The notes under the pieces: model-generated
Seen by the model: only the letters and a program-made list of their open reading frames with translations
What the model was told of the DNA's origin: nothing
The model's database searches: none
Source: Coraliomargarita sinensis
Lineage (GTDB): Bacteria > Verrucomicrobiota > Verrucomicrobiia > Opitutales > Coraliomargaritaceae
Length of the DNA stretch: 64,000 nucleotides
NCBI RefSeq assembly: GCF_003185655.1
Contig: NZ_QHJQ01000003.1
Span: 401,458 to 465,457, forward strand
Direction of reading: 5' to 3'
Position numbers and translations under genes: made by a program
Shown here: piece by piece, positions 54,657 through 62,203 of the stretch
How positions within the stretch are numbered: position 1 is the first letter of the stretch
How the letters are laid out: every line of letters starts with the position of its first letter

Positions 54657-55705
54657 ATGAAGCAGATAAACAATCTCCCGAAAATCCCGCGCCGGAGCCG
54701 GAGCCAAAAGGACCGGCTATGGACCAACCTCCTGCCCAAAACTCACAAAATGACTTGGCGCAGGCTAAACAGCCGCAAATGCAGCCTGATGGGGATGCCG
54801 GGAGCGGTGACCGATCCCTCGAACTGGTGAGACCCGAAAGCTTAGTCGATGGCGAATTGCCGGAACCCTCCGAGCACGTTGTTCGCGATCATGTCCCGCA
54901 ACACCGGGAAGCGCAGCCGCAACGCGAAAGCGAAACACCCCGCGCCGGGAATGAAACCGGACAAAATGTCCGCCTACCGGAAGGCCTCGAAAAGACCGAG
55001 CGCGGCATCCGTGACCAATCGGGCCGATACTTCGATCCAGAGAAGCATCAACATAGCAACGGCCTCCCGAGAGCATCCGATAAAGGCTATCTTCGACCTT
55101 GGGGCCGGATACATAAAAAAGCGGGACTGCATCTGAAAGCGGAAGGTTTCGGAAGTTACGAAGACGAAGCCCCGGAACGCGAAGAAAGTTTCTTCAATAA
55201 GGCGAAAAGCCTCTTATTCGGAGACTCGAAACCCAAACCGGAACCAGAACCCGCGAAAGAGCCCGAAACCCGCGAACCCGCACCGGAAGCGGAACCGCAA
55301 AGCCAACAGTTCTCTAATGGCGGTCTGATCGGACTTCCGCAACCCTCGCAAAGTTCGCAAAGCGGAAGCCATAAAGCGGAAGCCGAAGCCGCTGCCGCGC
55401 AACTCGTCGCGATGGAAGAAATGATTGCCGTAATGGTATTCTCCGAGGAGTGGAAATTTCTCGATGAAGAGCGCCGGGGCCTGGTCATGGCCTGGAGCCG
55501 AGCCTTCGAAGAAAAGGGCATCGTCGAAACGCCCTGGTGGATGGAGCTCGGGGCCGCCCACGCCGTAATCTTCGCAAGCCGAGCCGATAAGCCAAAGACC
55601 CGCGAAAAGCTCGGGAAGCTAAAAGCCAAGGTGATAAAGAAGGTGATCGACTTCCGAACCGCGAAAGCACCCGCGCAAGTCGACCAACGAAAGGAGGCGC
55701 AATAA
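54653..55705 (+). CDS. Pro/Glu-rich protein, 350 aa, before the packaging ATPase
   Basis: Residues 1-240 are low-complexity: Pro, Glu, Gln and Lys-rich, with repeats such as PEPEPAKEPETREPAP. A short ordered patch lies at about 140-160 (RPWGRIHKKAGLH). The C-terminal 100 residues form a folded helical domain (MVFSEEWKFLDEERRGLVMA, ELGAAHAVIFASRA). It overlaps the ATPase gene by one base. A role in packaging or as a virion component is inferred from the position only. Confidence 0.65.
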   Translation: MNEADKQSPENPAPEPEPKGPAMDQPPAQNSQNDLAQAKQPQMQPDGDAGSGDRSLELVRPESLVDGELPEPSEHVVRDHVPQHREAQPQRESETPRAGNETGQNVRLPEGLEKTERGIRDQSGRYFDPEKHQHSNGLPRASDKGYLRPWGRIHKKAGLHLKAEGFGSYEDEAPEREESFFNKAKSLLFGDSKPKPEPEPAKEPETREPAPEAEPQSQQFSNGGLIGLPQPSQSSQSGSHKAEAEAAAAQLVAMEEMIAVMVFSEEWKFLDEERRGLVMAWSRAFEEKGIVETPWWMELGAAHAVIFASRADKPKTREKLGKLKAKVIKKVIDFRTAKAPAQVDQRKEAQ

Positions 55706-56220
55706 TGCCGACACTCAAACACGCCGGAATCTTCGGACAATCGCTCTCCGGGAAGTCAGTGCTAGGTCAGGCCAGAGCCCGAGCCTTCAAATCGAAGGGG
55801 GTGCCGGTCCTCGTCTGCGACGAATTCAAAGACCCGGCCTGGCATGCCGACATCTTCACCGACAACATCGAGGAGCTTGTGCAAATCGCAAAGCGCTCGA
55901 AAAGTTGCGCGATCTTTATCGACGAAGCGGGACAGAACATCGGCCTGCATCCATCGAAGAAAATTGAATGGCTGACGACCGGAGCGCGCCACTGGGGCCA
56001 TATCACGCACTTAATGGGGCAACGTGGCGTAATGGTGAACCGGACCATGAGGGACCAACTCTCGGAACTGTTCCTTTTCAACGTGAATCCCGACGACGCC
56101 AAAGACTGGGCACTGATCTTTAACGATAAGGAACTGCTGAAGGCCTCCGATCTGCCGCCTCATCTATTCTACCACAAACGCAGGCATGAACCGGCCAGGC
56201 TTAGGAAGTTGGAGATATGA
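55705..56220 (+). CDS. Genome-packaging ATPase of the A32/HerA-FtsK type
   Basis: A compact 171-residue P-loop ATPase. Walker A FGQSLSGKS (GQSLSGKS at 11-18), Walker B CAIFIDEAG with D73 and E74, and a sensor-like GQR (Q106, R107). The small size without extra domains fits packaging ATPases of PRD1/PM2-like viruses, and the place (before the capsid operon) fits too. It should power DNA entry into the membrane-containing particle. Confidence 0.82.
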   Translation: MPTLKHAGIFGQSLSGKSVLGQARARAFKSKGVPVLVCDEFKDPAWHADIFTDNIEELVQIAKRSKSCAIFIDEAGQNIGLHPSKKIEWLTTGARHWGHITHLMGQRGVMVNRTMRDQLSELFLFNVNPDDAKDWALIFNDKELLKASDLPPHLFYHKRRHEPARLRKLEI

Positions 56221-56441
56221 GAACTGAAATCACAATAACAAAGGGCCTCACATACGAAGCGGCGACTTGCCGTCTTTCTTTTTCAAGCGGAGAAGTTGAA
56301 AAAGAAGGCCGTGTCGTAGCGAACTCGACGCCAACCGAAATCGAAGGCCGAGGAAAGACCGAAGAAGAAGCGAAAGAAAACCTTCTCGAAATGCTTAATG
56401 TTTGGGCGATGAGAATCGAAGAAATGGAAGCAACTCTTTAA
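56217..56441 (+). CDS. Small alpha/beta protein, 74 aa
   Basis: Overlaps the ATPase stop (ATGA). A 74-residue protein with strands (ITITKGLTYEAATCRLSFSS), then a helix EEEAKENLLEMLNVWAMRIE. A HicB-like shape is possible but not supported by motifs. Last gene of the early operon. Confidence 0.6.
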   Translation: MRTEITITKGLTYEAATCRLSFSSGEVEKEGRVVANSTPTEIEGRGKTEEEAKENLLEMLNVWAMRIEEMEATL

Positions 56442-56450
56442 ATTCTTTTA

Positions 56451-56468
56451 GCGAACAGCCCTGTTCGC
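56451..56468. promoter_or_regulatory. Palindrome before BrnTA
   Basis: GCGAACAG cc CTGTTCGC, perfect 8-bp arms, 62 bp before the BrnT start. No T run. Candidate operator for autoregulation by BrnA. Confidence 0.5.
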
Positions 56469-56529
56469 GCATCCGAAGAATGAGGATTGTGCGCAACGGG
56501 AGGTTCGCTTCCATTCATTTGATATAGTG

Positions 56530-56820
56530 ATGAACACAATCTACGGAGATTACGAATGGCATGAGCCCAAGAACACGCTCAACCGGAAAAAGCACGGAAT
56601 TGATTTTCGGGAGGCTGTCAGCGTCTTTGACGATGAGCGGGTCATGTTCTTTCACGACGAGAAGCATTCGACTACGGAAGACAGGTTTTATGCGGTAGGC
56701 AGGATGGCAAACGGGGAGATTATCACAGTTCGCTTTACAATGCGGGAAAGAGTCCGTATTTTCGGAGCAAATAAGGTGAGGAAACACAGGAAGTATTATG
56801 AAGGCGAAACGGCATACTAA
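56530..56820 (+). CDS. brnT: BrnT-family toxin
   Basis: A 96-residue protein from ATG at 56530 (GTG at 56527 also in frame). BrnT/DUF497 marks: YEWHEPKNTLNRKKHGIDF, EAVSVFDDERVMFF, and the end RIFGANKVRKHRKYY. BrnT is an RNase toxin. It overlaps the BrnA-like gene by 23 bp, the usual order. Confidence 0.9.
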   Translation: MNTIYGDYEWHEPKNTLNRKKHGIDFREAVSVFDDERVMFFHDEKHSTTEDRFYAVGRMANGEIITVRFTMRERVRIFGANKVRKHRKYYEGETAY

Positions 56821-56965
56821 AATCCGTCGAGACAAGGACGGCTACGAATACGGCGGGCCAGACCTGAACAAAATGCGTCGAGTTGACGGGAAAGAGCGCG
56901 AAGAGCTTTTGAAAAAGATTCGAAAAGGTCCGGTTAAACGCTTCATTGATAAAGTGTTCGCATAG
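56798..56965 (+). CDS. Short BrnA-like antitoxin
   Basis: A 55-residue basic protein starting inside brnT. It begins MKAKRHTKIRRDKDG and ends in a helical segment (ELLKKIRKGPVKRFIDKVFA). Known BrnA proteins are about 80-90 residues with a C-terminal ribbon-helix-helix; here that domain is absent or strongly shortened. Called an antitoxin from context. Confidence 0.65.
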   Translation: MKAKRHTKIRRDKDGYEYGGPDLNKMRRVDGKEREELLKKIRKGPVKRFIDKVFA

Positions 56966-56986
56966 ATCGAGCACAGACATTCACAG

Positions 56987-57020
56987 AAGCCCCCGAGCCA
57001 TGACGGCCGGGGGCTTTTTA
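56987..57020 (+). terminator. Terminator after BrnTA
   Basis: Nine-bp stem AAGCCCCCG with CGGGGGCTT, 12-nt loop, then T5. It separates the early and late regions. Confidence 0.88.
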
Positions 57021-57040
57021 GTGCCCGTTTTTGTATTTGA

Positions 57041-57097
57041 ACCGCAAATACCGCAAATCCTGCAAATACAGCAAAACTGTTTCGGATCGGTTCCGAA
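57041..57097 (+). repeat. Four 9-bp tandem repeats and a palindrome before the late operon
   Basis: ACCGCAAAT, ACCGCAAAT, CCTGCAAAT and ACAGCAAAA follow each other without gaps at 57041-57076. A palindrome TTCGGAtcggtTCCGAA (57081-57097) comes next. No gene lies here. Looks like protein-binding sites for late control, replication or packaging. Confidence 0.65.
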
Positions 57098-57118
57098 TCG
57101 TGGATAAGGGGGCTTTCA

Positions 57119-57214
57119 ATGAACGCCGAAACCGCAGCTAAAGTTTTCATCGTCGGGGGCACTGTCGCCGTCGCCGCTTGGTATCTACGCGGCAAGCTCG
57201 GCGTTGACCTTTAA
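57119..57214 (+). CDS. Tiny membrane protein, 31 aa
   Basis: ATG at 57119 with ribosome site AAGGGGG upstream (57106-57112). Residues 7-23 are one membrane segment (KVFIVGGTVAVAAWYL). The 31-residue product would be a small virion membrane protein, as PM2 has. First gene of the late operon. Confidence 0.6.
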   Translation: MNAETAAKVFIVGGTVAVAAWYLRGKLGVDL

Positions 57215-57235
57215 TTCACACACATCCACACCGCT

Positions 57236-57349
57236 ATGAAAATCACAAAAGCTAAAGTCGCCACCGTATCCGTTGGCATCCTCCTGGGCTACATGCTCAA
57301 TCGCCGCCTCGATCAAGTTCCCGTCGTTAAGGAACTGCCGAAGCTCTAA
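57236..57349 (+). CDS. Tiny membrane protein, 37 aa
   Basis: ATG at 57236, 37 residues. A basic N-terminus is followed by a hydrophobic stretch (VATVSVGILLGYML, residues 8-21) and a polar tail. Probably a virion membrane protein. Directly before the capsid gene. Confidence 0.6.
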   Translation: MKITKAKVATVSVGILLGYMLNRRLDQVPVVKELPKL

Positions 57350-57385
57350 GCCTCGGAAAACCTCAACCCAAGGAACCCACTCGAT

Positions 57386-58210
57386 ATGAGACGTGTTAAT
57401 TACATCAACGGCATCAGCGGCGTAGCTGCTGGAGGCGTCGCCTCGCTACGCATGCCACTCAACCGCCGTTACCACGGCCTGAAACTATTTGCATCCGTCA
57501 CGGAGACCGTCGCTGGAAACGCCACGCCCTCCACCGATCCCGCCGACGTGATCGATTATGTGAAGCTCATCGTGAACGGCGTCGTCATTCGTGACCTCAC
57601 GCCCGCCGAATTCGTGAAGCTCGCACAAGCCAATTTCGGCGGCGTCGCTGTCACCGACCACATCCCCATCTTCTTTTCCGATCCTACCCGTGCAACGGTC
57701 ATCGGCGAAGAGGCCACCGCTTGGGACATGTTCGGTCAAAACAGCTTCGTCATCGAGATTAAGCTCAAGAGCGGAACCACGAACCCGCAAGTCACCACAC
57801 AGGCCACGTTCGACTTCTCCCGCAACCTCGCGAACGGTAAACCATTCCTGAATATTGTGAAGCAGCACTCGCTGACTTACAACGCCCCACAAGGCGAGTT
57901 CGACATCGTCAACTTGCCGGTCGAGTTGCCGATCCAGCGCTTGCACATCACCCCGAGCACCGGGACCGTGAGCGACTGTGAAGTTTCCGCCGATGGCGAA
58001 ACCGTCTTCGAAGCCAGCAAGGCCGAGAACGACGCGCTCCACGCCGACTACGGCATCGACAGCCCCTTCGGCTTCTCGGTGATCTTCGACTACGAGCAAC
58101 AATTCACCAGCCCGCTCAAGGTGCAGCGTGAAATGAACCTCAAACCGAAGTTCTCAGCTGCCAACAACGCGAGCATCGTCCTGGAGCGCATCGCCCGGGG
58201 TTACGCTTAA
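57386..58210 (+). CDS. Major capsid protein, PM2 P2-like double jelly roll
   Basis: A 274-residue beta-rich protein. The start YINGISGVAAGGVASLRMPL and the rest resemble, in length (about 269) and N-terminal pattern, the P2 capsid protein of phage PM2 as I remember it. Two jelly-roll-like halves can be read: residues 15-150 (YVKLIVNGVVIRDL, FVIEIKLKSG) and 165-270 (ELPIQRLHITPS, FGFSVIFDYEQQF). Trimers should tile the icosahedral shell over an inner membrane. No signal peptide, no scaffold gene nearby. Ribosome site AAGGAA upstream. Followed by its own terminator, so it is likely the most abundant late product. Confidence 0.82.
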   Translation: MRRVNYINGISGVAAGGVASLRMPLNRRYHGLKLFASVTETVAGNATPSTDPADVIDYVKLIVNGVVIRDLTPAEFVKLAQANFGGVAVTDHIPIFFSDPTRATVIGEEATAWDMFGQNSFVIEIKLKSGTTNPQVTTQATFDFSRNLANGKPFLNIVKQHSLTYNAPQGEFDIVNLPVELPIQRLHITPSTGTVSDCEVSADGETVFEASKAENDALHADYGIDSPFGFSVIFDYEQQFTSPLKVQREMNLKPKFSAANNASIVLERIARGYA

Positions 58211-58234
58211 AAATTGTTTGTTTAGGTTGTTTTG

Positions 58235-58270
58235 AGCCCGCCTCACCGCTCCAGGGGGGCGGGCTTTTTT
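58235..58270 (+). terminator. Terminator after the capsid gene
   Basis: Stem AGCCCGCC with GGCGGGCT, 15-nt loop, then T6. It probably sets the high capsid to minor-protein ratio by partial stopping. Confidence 0.85.
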
Positions 58271-58301
58271 CTAACCGGCAAACTTAACCAGCCTTCAAAA
58301 A

Positions 58302-58643
58302 ATGGATTTAACAAGCTACACTTATCCCGGCCTCGATCTCTCACAACCGACCGGCAAGCCTCAAAACGAGTCCGGGGGATTCCTCGGAGACGACGGCTTT
58401 TTATCAAAGGCCGGTGAAACCGCGCTAGATATCGTCGGCCTCTACGGTCAATACGACTTGGAGAAACGAAAGATCGAGACAGCCGGATCGAATAAGAATC
58501 CGGAAATCGCAGCCAGCCAGGCCCGCGCCGGTGTCGTCCCTCAGTTCATCGTCGATAACCGTGTCCCGCTCTACATCGTCGGAGGTATTGCCGCAGTCGG
58601 AGTGATCGCCGCTATAACCATTACCGCAAGCCGGAGGAAATAA
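58302..58643 (+). CDS. Putative virion membrane protein, 113 aa
   Basis: Polar residues 1-85 rich in Gly and Asp, then one C-terminal membrane segment (VPLYIVGGIAAVGVIAAITI, about 88-107) and a short basic end. No signal peptide. Resembles the inner-membrane proteins of tailless membrane phages in layout. First gene after the capsid terminator. Confidence 0.72.
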   Translation: MDLTSYTYPGLDLSQPTGKPQNESGGFLGDDGFLSKAGETALDIVGLYGQYDLEKRKIETAGSNKNPEIAASQARAGVVPQFIVDNRVPLYIVGGIAAVGVIAAITITASRRK

Positions 58644-58646
58644 GCC

Positions 58647-58844
58647 GTGTTTCCTTTTTCCAGCGCAGCATCCGGTCTCGGTTTTGGAGGCGGTCCCGCC
58701 GTTGCCAGTTCGGGCGGTCCGTTCGCAGTTGGCGATACAAATTTCGGAGGCGTGGACAGGGGAACCCTTGATCAAAAAACCGCGCTCATAATCAGCGCCG
58801 GGATCATCACCGCCGTTGTCATCTACGGCATCACAAAACGATAA
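58647..58844 (+). CDS. Putative virion membrane protein, 65 aa, GTG start
   Basis: GTG at 58647, 65 residues. Gly/Phe-rich polar part (GLGFGGGPAVASSGGPFAVG), then a membrane segment (TALIISAGIITAVVIYGI, 45-62) and a basic tip. Same design as its neighbours. Confidence 0.65.
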   Translation: MFPFSSAASGLGFGGGPAVASSGGPFAVGDTNFGGVDRGTLDQKTALIISAGIITAVVIYGITKR

Positions 58845-58845
58845 A

Positions 58846-59127
58846 ATGGGATTATTTGGAGGCAGTTCAGATTCGGAAACGAATCAAACCAATACGCAGA
58901 AAGACAACTCTGCATTGCTGGAAGGGTCCGGCCTCAACGTCACGGACGGAGCTTCGGGAGCCCGGGGCGAGGCGATATCTATTCTTGGTAATAAGAACCG
59001 CACTTCAATGCTTCGCCAGGAAGGTTTCAATTTCGGGGGTGCGCGTAAGACCTTAATCGAACCCGGCACGGCTTTAATGATGGTCGGCGGGGTAGTCCTC
59101 TCAGTTTACCTCTATTCGAAAAAATGA
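58846..59127 (+). CDS. Putative virion membrane protein, 93 aa
   Basis: ATG at 58846 directly after the previous stop. Polar residues 1-70 contain KDNSALLEGSGLNVTDG, then a C-terminal membrane segment (TALMMVGGVVLSVYLY, 73-88) and a Lys-rich tip. The KDNSA motif recurs in the next gene, so the two are related. Confidence 0.7.
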   Translation: MGLFGGSSDSETNQTNTQKDNSALLEGSGLNVTDGASGARGEAISILGNKNRTSMLRQEGFNFGGARKTLIEPGTALMMVGGVVLSVYLYSKK

Positions 59128-59128
59128 C

Positions 59129-59980
59129 ATGCCGAGACTTAGCGCCACAGAAGCTAGAAGCCTTGGACCTTCCTATTACGAAGTCCCAGGGAGCTACCAA
59201 GTCGACCGACGCGGTCGGGGGACTCGGAGATATGAAAAACTACCGAAGCAAAAAAATAAAATGAGCGGTCCTAGCACAGTAACAAAAGACAATTCCGCAG
59301 TCGTTGAAGATACTGGAATCAATGCTAGCGACAGCTCGACCGCTCTTCGGGATGAAGCTTTGCTAGCCGGTGGTAACGCCGCTCAGAATAATCTCTTTGG
59401 TGTTGGTGGAGACTTTGAGGCAGGGAACGAAAATACCTTCAACATCGAAAGCGCCGACGCTGAAAACGCCCGTCAAGTTGCCGAAGGTGCTTTTGCCCTG
59501 GGAGAAGATGCTTTTGATCTTGGCCGCGCTACGGTTCAAGACGCGCTCGATGCAAATCGTTTCGTTTCCGAAGGCGCCTTCGATCTGGCAGACGAGGCAA
59601 ACTATCGATCCGTTGAAGCAGTGCGGGATACTGCTGAACGCTCAATAAATTTAGCCGAAAGGCTCAACTTGGACAGCTTGAATGCAAATGCCGAAGTCAC
59701 CGAAGGCGCATTCAACTTTGCCGATGAAGTGAACTATCGTGCTCTTTCTGAAATTGGAGAGACCAACGATACTTTAGCCGGGACGCTCAACGATGCATTC
59801 GACTTCGCTCGCACATCTCAAGATGCAGCAAATCAAGCCTCGCAGAATGCAAACACCGTGCTCGCGAATAAGAGCCAGGATGCACCAAGCGCCATTTCCG
59901 AAAAGCAGCAAAAAAATGTTTTGATCGGCCTCGGAATCATCGCCGGAGCAATCGTCTTTTCACGTCTTAAAAGTGCCTAA
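59129..59980 (+). CDS. Long virion membrane protein with repeated helices, 283 aa
   Basis: Residues 1-50 are polar and basic, followed by KDNSAVVEDTGINASDS, related to the previous protein. Residues 110-250 are repeated helical units of about 30-45 residues with the recurring EGAFDLADEANYR-type pattern (EGAFDLADEANY, EGAFNFADEVNY). A C-terminal membrane segment (VLIGLGIIAGAIVFS, 263-278) ends it. ATG at 59129; an internal ATG at 59261 would start nearer the shared motif. It may form a stalk or line the membrane below the vertices. Confidence 0.72.
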   Translation: MPRLSATEARSLGPSYYEVPGSYQVDRRGRGTRRYEKLPKQKNKMSGPSTVTKDNSAVVEDTGINASDSSTALRDEALLAGGNAAQNNLFGVGGDFEAGNENTFNIESADAENARQVAEGAFALGEDAFDLGRATVQDALDANRFVSEGAFDLADEANYRSVEAVRDTAERSINLAERLNLDSLNANAEVTEGAFNFADEVNYRALSEIGETNDTLAGTLNDAFDFARTSQDAANQASQNANTVLANKSQDAPSAISEKQQKNVLIGLGIIAGAIVFSRLKSA

Positions 59981-59982
59981 CT

Positions 59983-60621
59983 ATGCAAGAGCTTAAAAAT
60001 TCACGGACCGCCATCGAGCGCGTTCTCGAAATTCCAGCCAAGAACGAGAGCGTTCCAGGTACGCAACAACTCGACGTTGAGGCGACCGCCTTTTACCTGA
60101 TCGACTGCACTGGCGAAGTCGAAATCCGGACCGACGAAAACAGCTTTAAAACCTACCGCAAATCCACCGGCGAAGAATTCCCCCAAGAACAAACTTTCCA
60201 ACGCCTGGAGTTTCGCAACCAAGGCAGCTCCCCTGTCTCCGTCCGCGTCTGGGCCGGTTGGGGTAGATACATCGACCGTCGCTTCGAAATGGTCGAAGCG
60301 GTTACCAAGGCTCGCGGCTTTTCTGAATGGCCCGGGGGCGCGCAGGAAGTCCCGGCCAATAGCTCTATCGACCTCCCCGCACAGCTCGGAGGCGGCGTTA
60401 TTTCCCGCAAGTCGGTCCTCATTACAAATCTTGATCCAAACGAAAAGCTACGCCTAGAAGATGCCGACAATAACACCTTCCTGACGATCTTCCCGAATAC
60501 CTCTGTCACGCTCCCCATTTCGGATACCTTCTCGATCCATAACGACACCGGAGAAGCTGTTTCCGTGAACATCGGAGAAATCGTTTATGTAGAAGGCAAC
60601 TTAATCACAACCGCTTCTTAA
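59983..60621 (+). CDS. Beta-rich structural protein, 212 aa
   Basis: A 212-residue protein without membrane segments. Strand-rich throughout, with two similar halves: residues 25-90 (FYLIDCTGEVEIRTDENSF) and 120-210 (SVLITNLDPNEKLRLEDADN). Candidate penton or vertex-base protein in a PM2-like particle; inferred from place and fold only. Confidence 0.6.
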   Translation: MQELKNSRTAIERVLEIPAKNESVPGTQQLDVEATAFYLIDCTGEVEIRTDENSFKTYRKSTGEEFPQEQTFQRLEFRNQGSSPVSVRVWAGWGRYIDRRFEMVEAVTKARGFSEWPGGAQEVPANSSIDLPAQLGGGVISRKSVLITNLDPNEKLRLEDADNNTFLTIFPNTSVTLPISDTFSIHNDTGEAVSVNIGEIVYVEGNLITTAS

Positions 60622-60623
60622 AT

Positions 60624-61067
60624 GTGTTCGAAGTTGGCAACATACAATCAAAGCCAGTCCCTAACCTTTACCTGGTTACCGCTCCACCGCTTCGGACTTA
60701 CAACAACCCCGCGATACTGGGGTCGAGTTTGTCCGGCGCTGCTTATGAGCAGATTACGGTCAACGGACAGGCACCAGACCTGGAAGCTGCAACAATGGAT
60801 TCGGGCCTTTCTCAAGCTTCCTACGTTTCAACGATTCTTGAAGGTGCCGGGAATGATGAACTCGCTCAACTTTCCTCTGCTCTCTTTGGGGCAAATTATA
60901 ATCAAACTGTTATCACGGGTGACGAACCGGATCCGGAAGCCGCAGCACTTGAAAGCAGGCTTACTTTCGCAGAATACACGCAAGTTATTTTCAACTCAAC
61001 CGCTGCTCCACTTGAACCGGCCAGCATGGACTCTGGCTTAATTGAATCGAATTATGTTACTCCATAG
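60624..61067 (+). CDS. Repeat-containing protein, 147 aa, GTG start
   Basis: GTG at 60624 gives 147 residues with about four internal repeats of 35-38 residues: PDLEAATMDSGLSQASYVST, then variants near ALFGANYNQTVI and PDPEAAALESRL, and EPASMDSGLIESNY. The regular repeats support this frame over the overlapping ATG frame starting at 60622. Perhaps a fibre or a binding module. Overlaps the next gene. Confidence 0.6.
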   Translation: MFEVGNIQSKPVPNLYLVTAPPLRTYNNPAILGSSLSGAAYEQITVNGQAPDLEAATMDSGLSQASYVSTILEGAGNDELAQLSSALFGANYNQTVITGDEPDPEAAALESRLTFAEYTQVIFNSTAAPLEPASMDSGLIESNYVTP

Positions 61068-62196
61068 CACTGCAAAAGTTATTTTTGAAACTGAAATCCT
61101 GGACGCAAATACCGGGATTACGGTAAAGCGAAACGTACCAAAACCAAACCTCTTGCTTGATTCCGGACTAGACGGGATAGCGGAGCGTAGTTGGTGGACT
61201 AGTTTCTCAAATTGCGTCCTAGGCACTGGCACGACACCTACGAAGAGAGACTCTGGATCTGTAACCGTCAGTATTTCTTCAGAAACGGCTACAGCCTCCG
61301 CCAATTTCTTTGAAGCTGGAGATGTTGGACGATTACTGAAACTCGACTCAGGTCAGGAGGTTTATATTACAGCATACACTTCGGAAACAGTTGTTTCGGT
61401 GGCCGGTGCAACTGACGACACCGCAAGTGAATTTACTGTTTGGTACGTAAACGAGAGTGGGCACCAGAATGAAGTCAACAGGACTTCAACTCTCAGTACC
61501 GACACCGGCGACAATGCGAGCACTTGGGACGGGACAACCATTGAACACAAGCGAACCTTTATTTTTGGCGTAGAAGGCAGCGCCAGAACATACCGCGAAA
61601 TTGGCTGGAGTCACACCGGTGCAGCGGGTAATAATTTACTAGGTCGTGCACTTATTCCAGGCGGCGGGGATTCTATTTCCGCAGGGCAACAATACAAAGT
61701 CACAGTAAGACTACAAGTGACGCTCTCCCCGGTCTCACAAACTGCAGTTGCAAGCGTTGGCTCGGGCGGTTGGGACACAGCAGGAACAACTATTCTTTGC
61801 GGACTCAACGGAGCTTTTCGAGGTTTCTCATCAGGCGGGATCTTTGCAGTCGGCGATGGGTCAGAAATCTTTGAGCCGCACCAAGTAAAATCGATTTATC
61901 TCAGTACCTCTGACGATGCGTTGCCTTCCGCTCCGTCGGAAAACCAAATTACAATTTCCGGTTCACCGTTCGGTATGACTCCGGACACTTATGTCGCAGG
62001 TTCACGCGAAAAAATCTATAGAATCACACTTGCGACGACTCAGGCAAACAACACCTGGAAAGAGGTAGGGATTGGGCAAGGCAACCCGCTCAAGAGACGT
62101 TGGGCTTTACGGTTCGACACGCCTCAAACCAAAGACTCCGACCACACACTAGAACTTGTATTCCGCCAAACTTGGGGCCGATCACTAATTAACTAA
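61054..62196 (+). CDS. Probable spike / receptor-binding protein
   Basis: From ATG at 61054 a 380-residue beta-rich protein (a TTG at 61042 is also in frame). Ser/Thr/Gly-rich, no membrane segment. The middle (GHQNEVNRTSTLSTDTGDN, RTFIFGVEGSARTYREIGWS) resembles phage fibre or baseplate adaptor-type domains. Largest late protein, so the best candidate for the host-binding spike at the vertices. No enzyme motif. Confidence 0.6.
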   Translation: MLLHSTAKVIFETEILDANTGITVKRNVPKPNLLLDSGLDGIAERSWWTSFSNCVLGTGTTPTKRDSGSVTVSISSETATASANFFEAGDVGRLLKLDSGQEVYITAYTSETVVSVAGATDDTASEFTVWYVNESGHQNEVNRTSTLSTDTGDNASTWDGTTIEHKRTFIFGVEGSARTYREIGWSHTGAAGNNLLGRALIPGGGDSISAGQQYKVTVRLQVTLSPVSQTAVASVGSGGWDTAGTTILCGLNGAFRGFSSGGIFAVGDGSEIFEPHQVKSIYLSTSDDALPSAPSENQITISGSPFGMTPDTYVAGSREKIYRITLATTQANNTWKEVGIGQGNPLKRRWALRFDTPQTKDSDHTLELVFRQTWGRSLIN

Positions 62197-62203
62197 TTCA
62201 GCT

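Noticed and set aside
57041..57076. Short CRISPR or minisatellite
   Set aside because: Units are 9 bp without spacers; better explained as protein-binding sites.
60622..61041. ATG frame of 139 codons overlapping the repeat protein
   Set aside because: The other frame (GTG at 60624) has regular internal repeats and continues the operon spacing; this one is basic and patternless.
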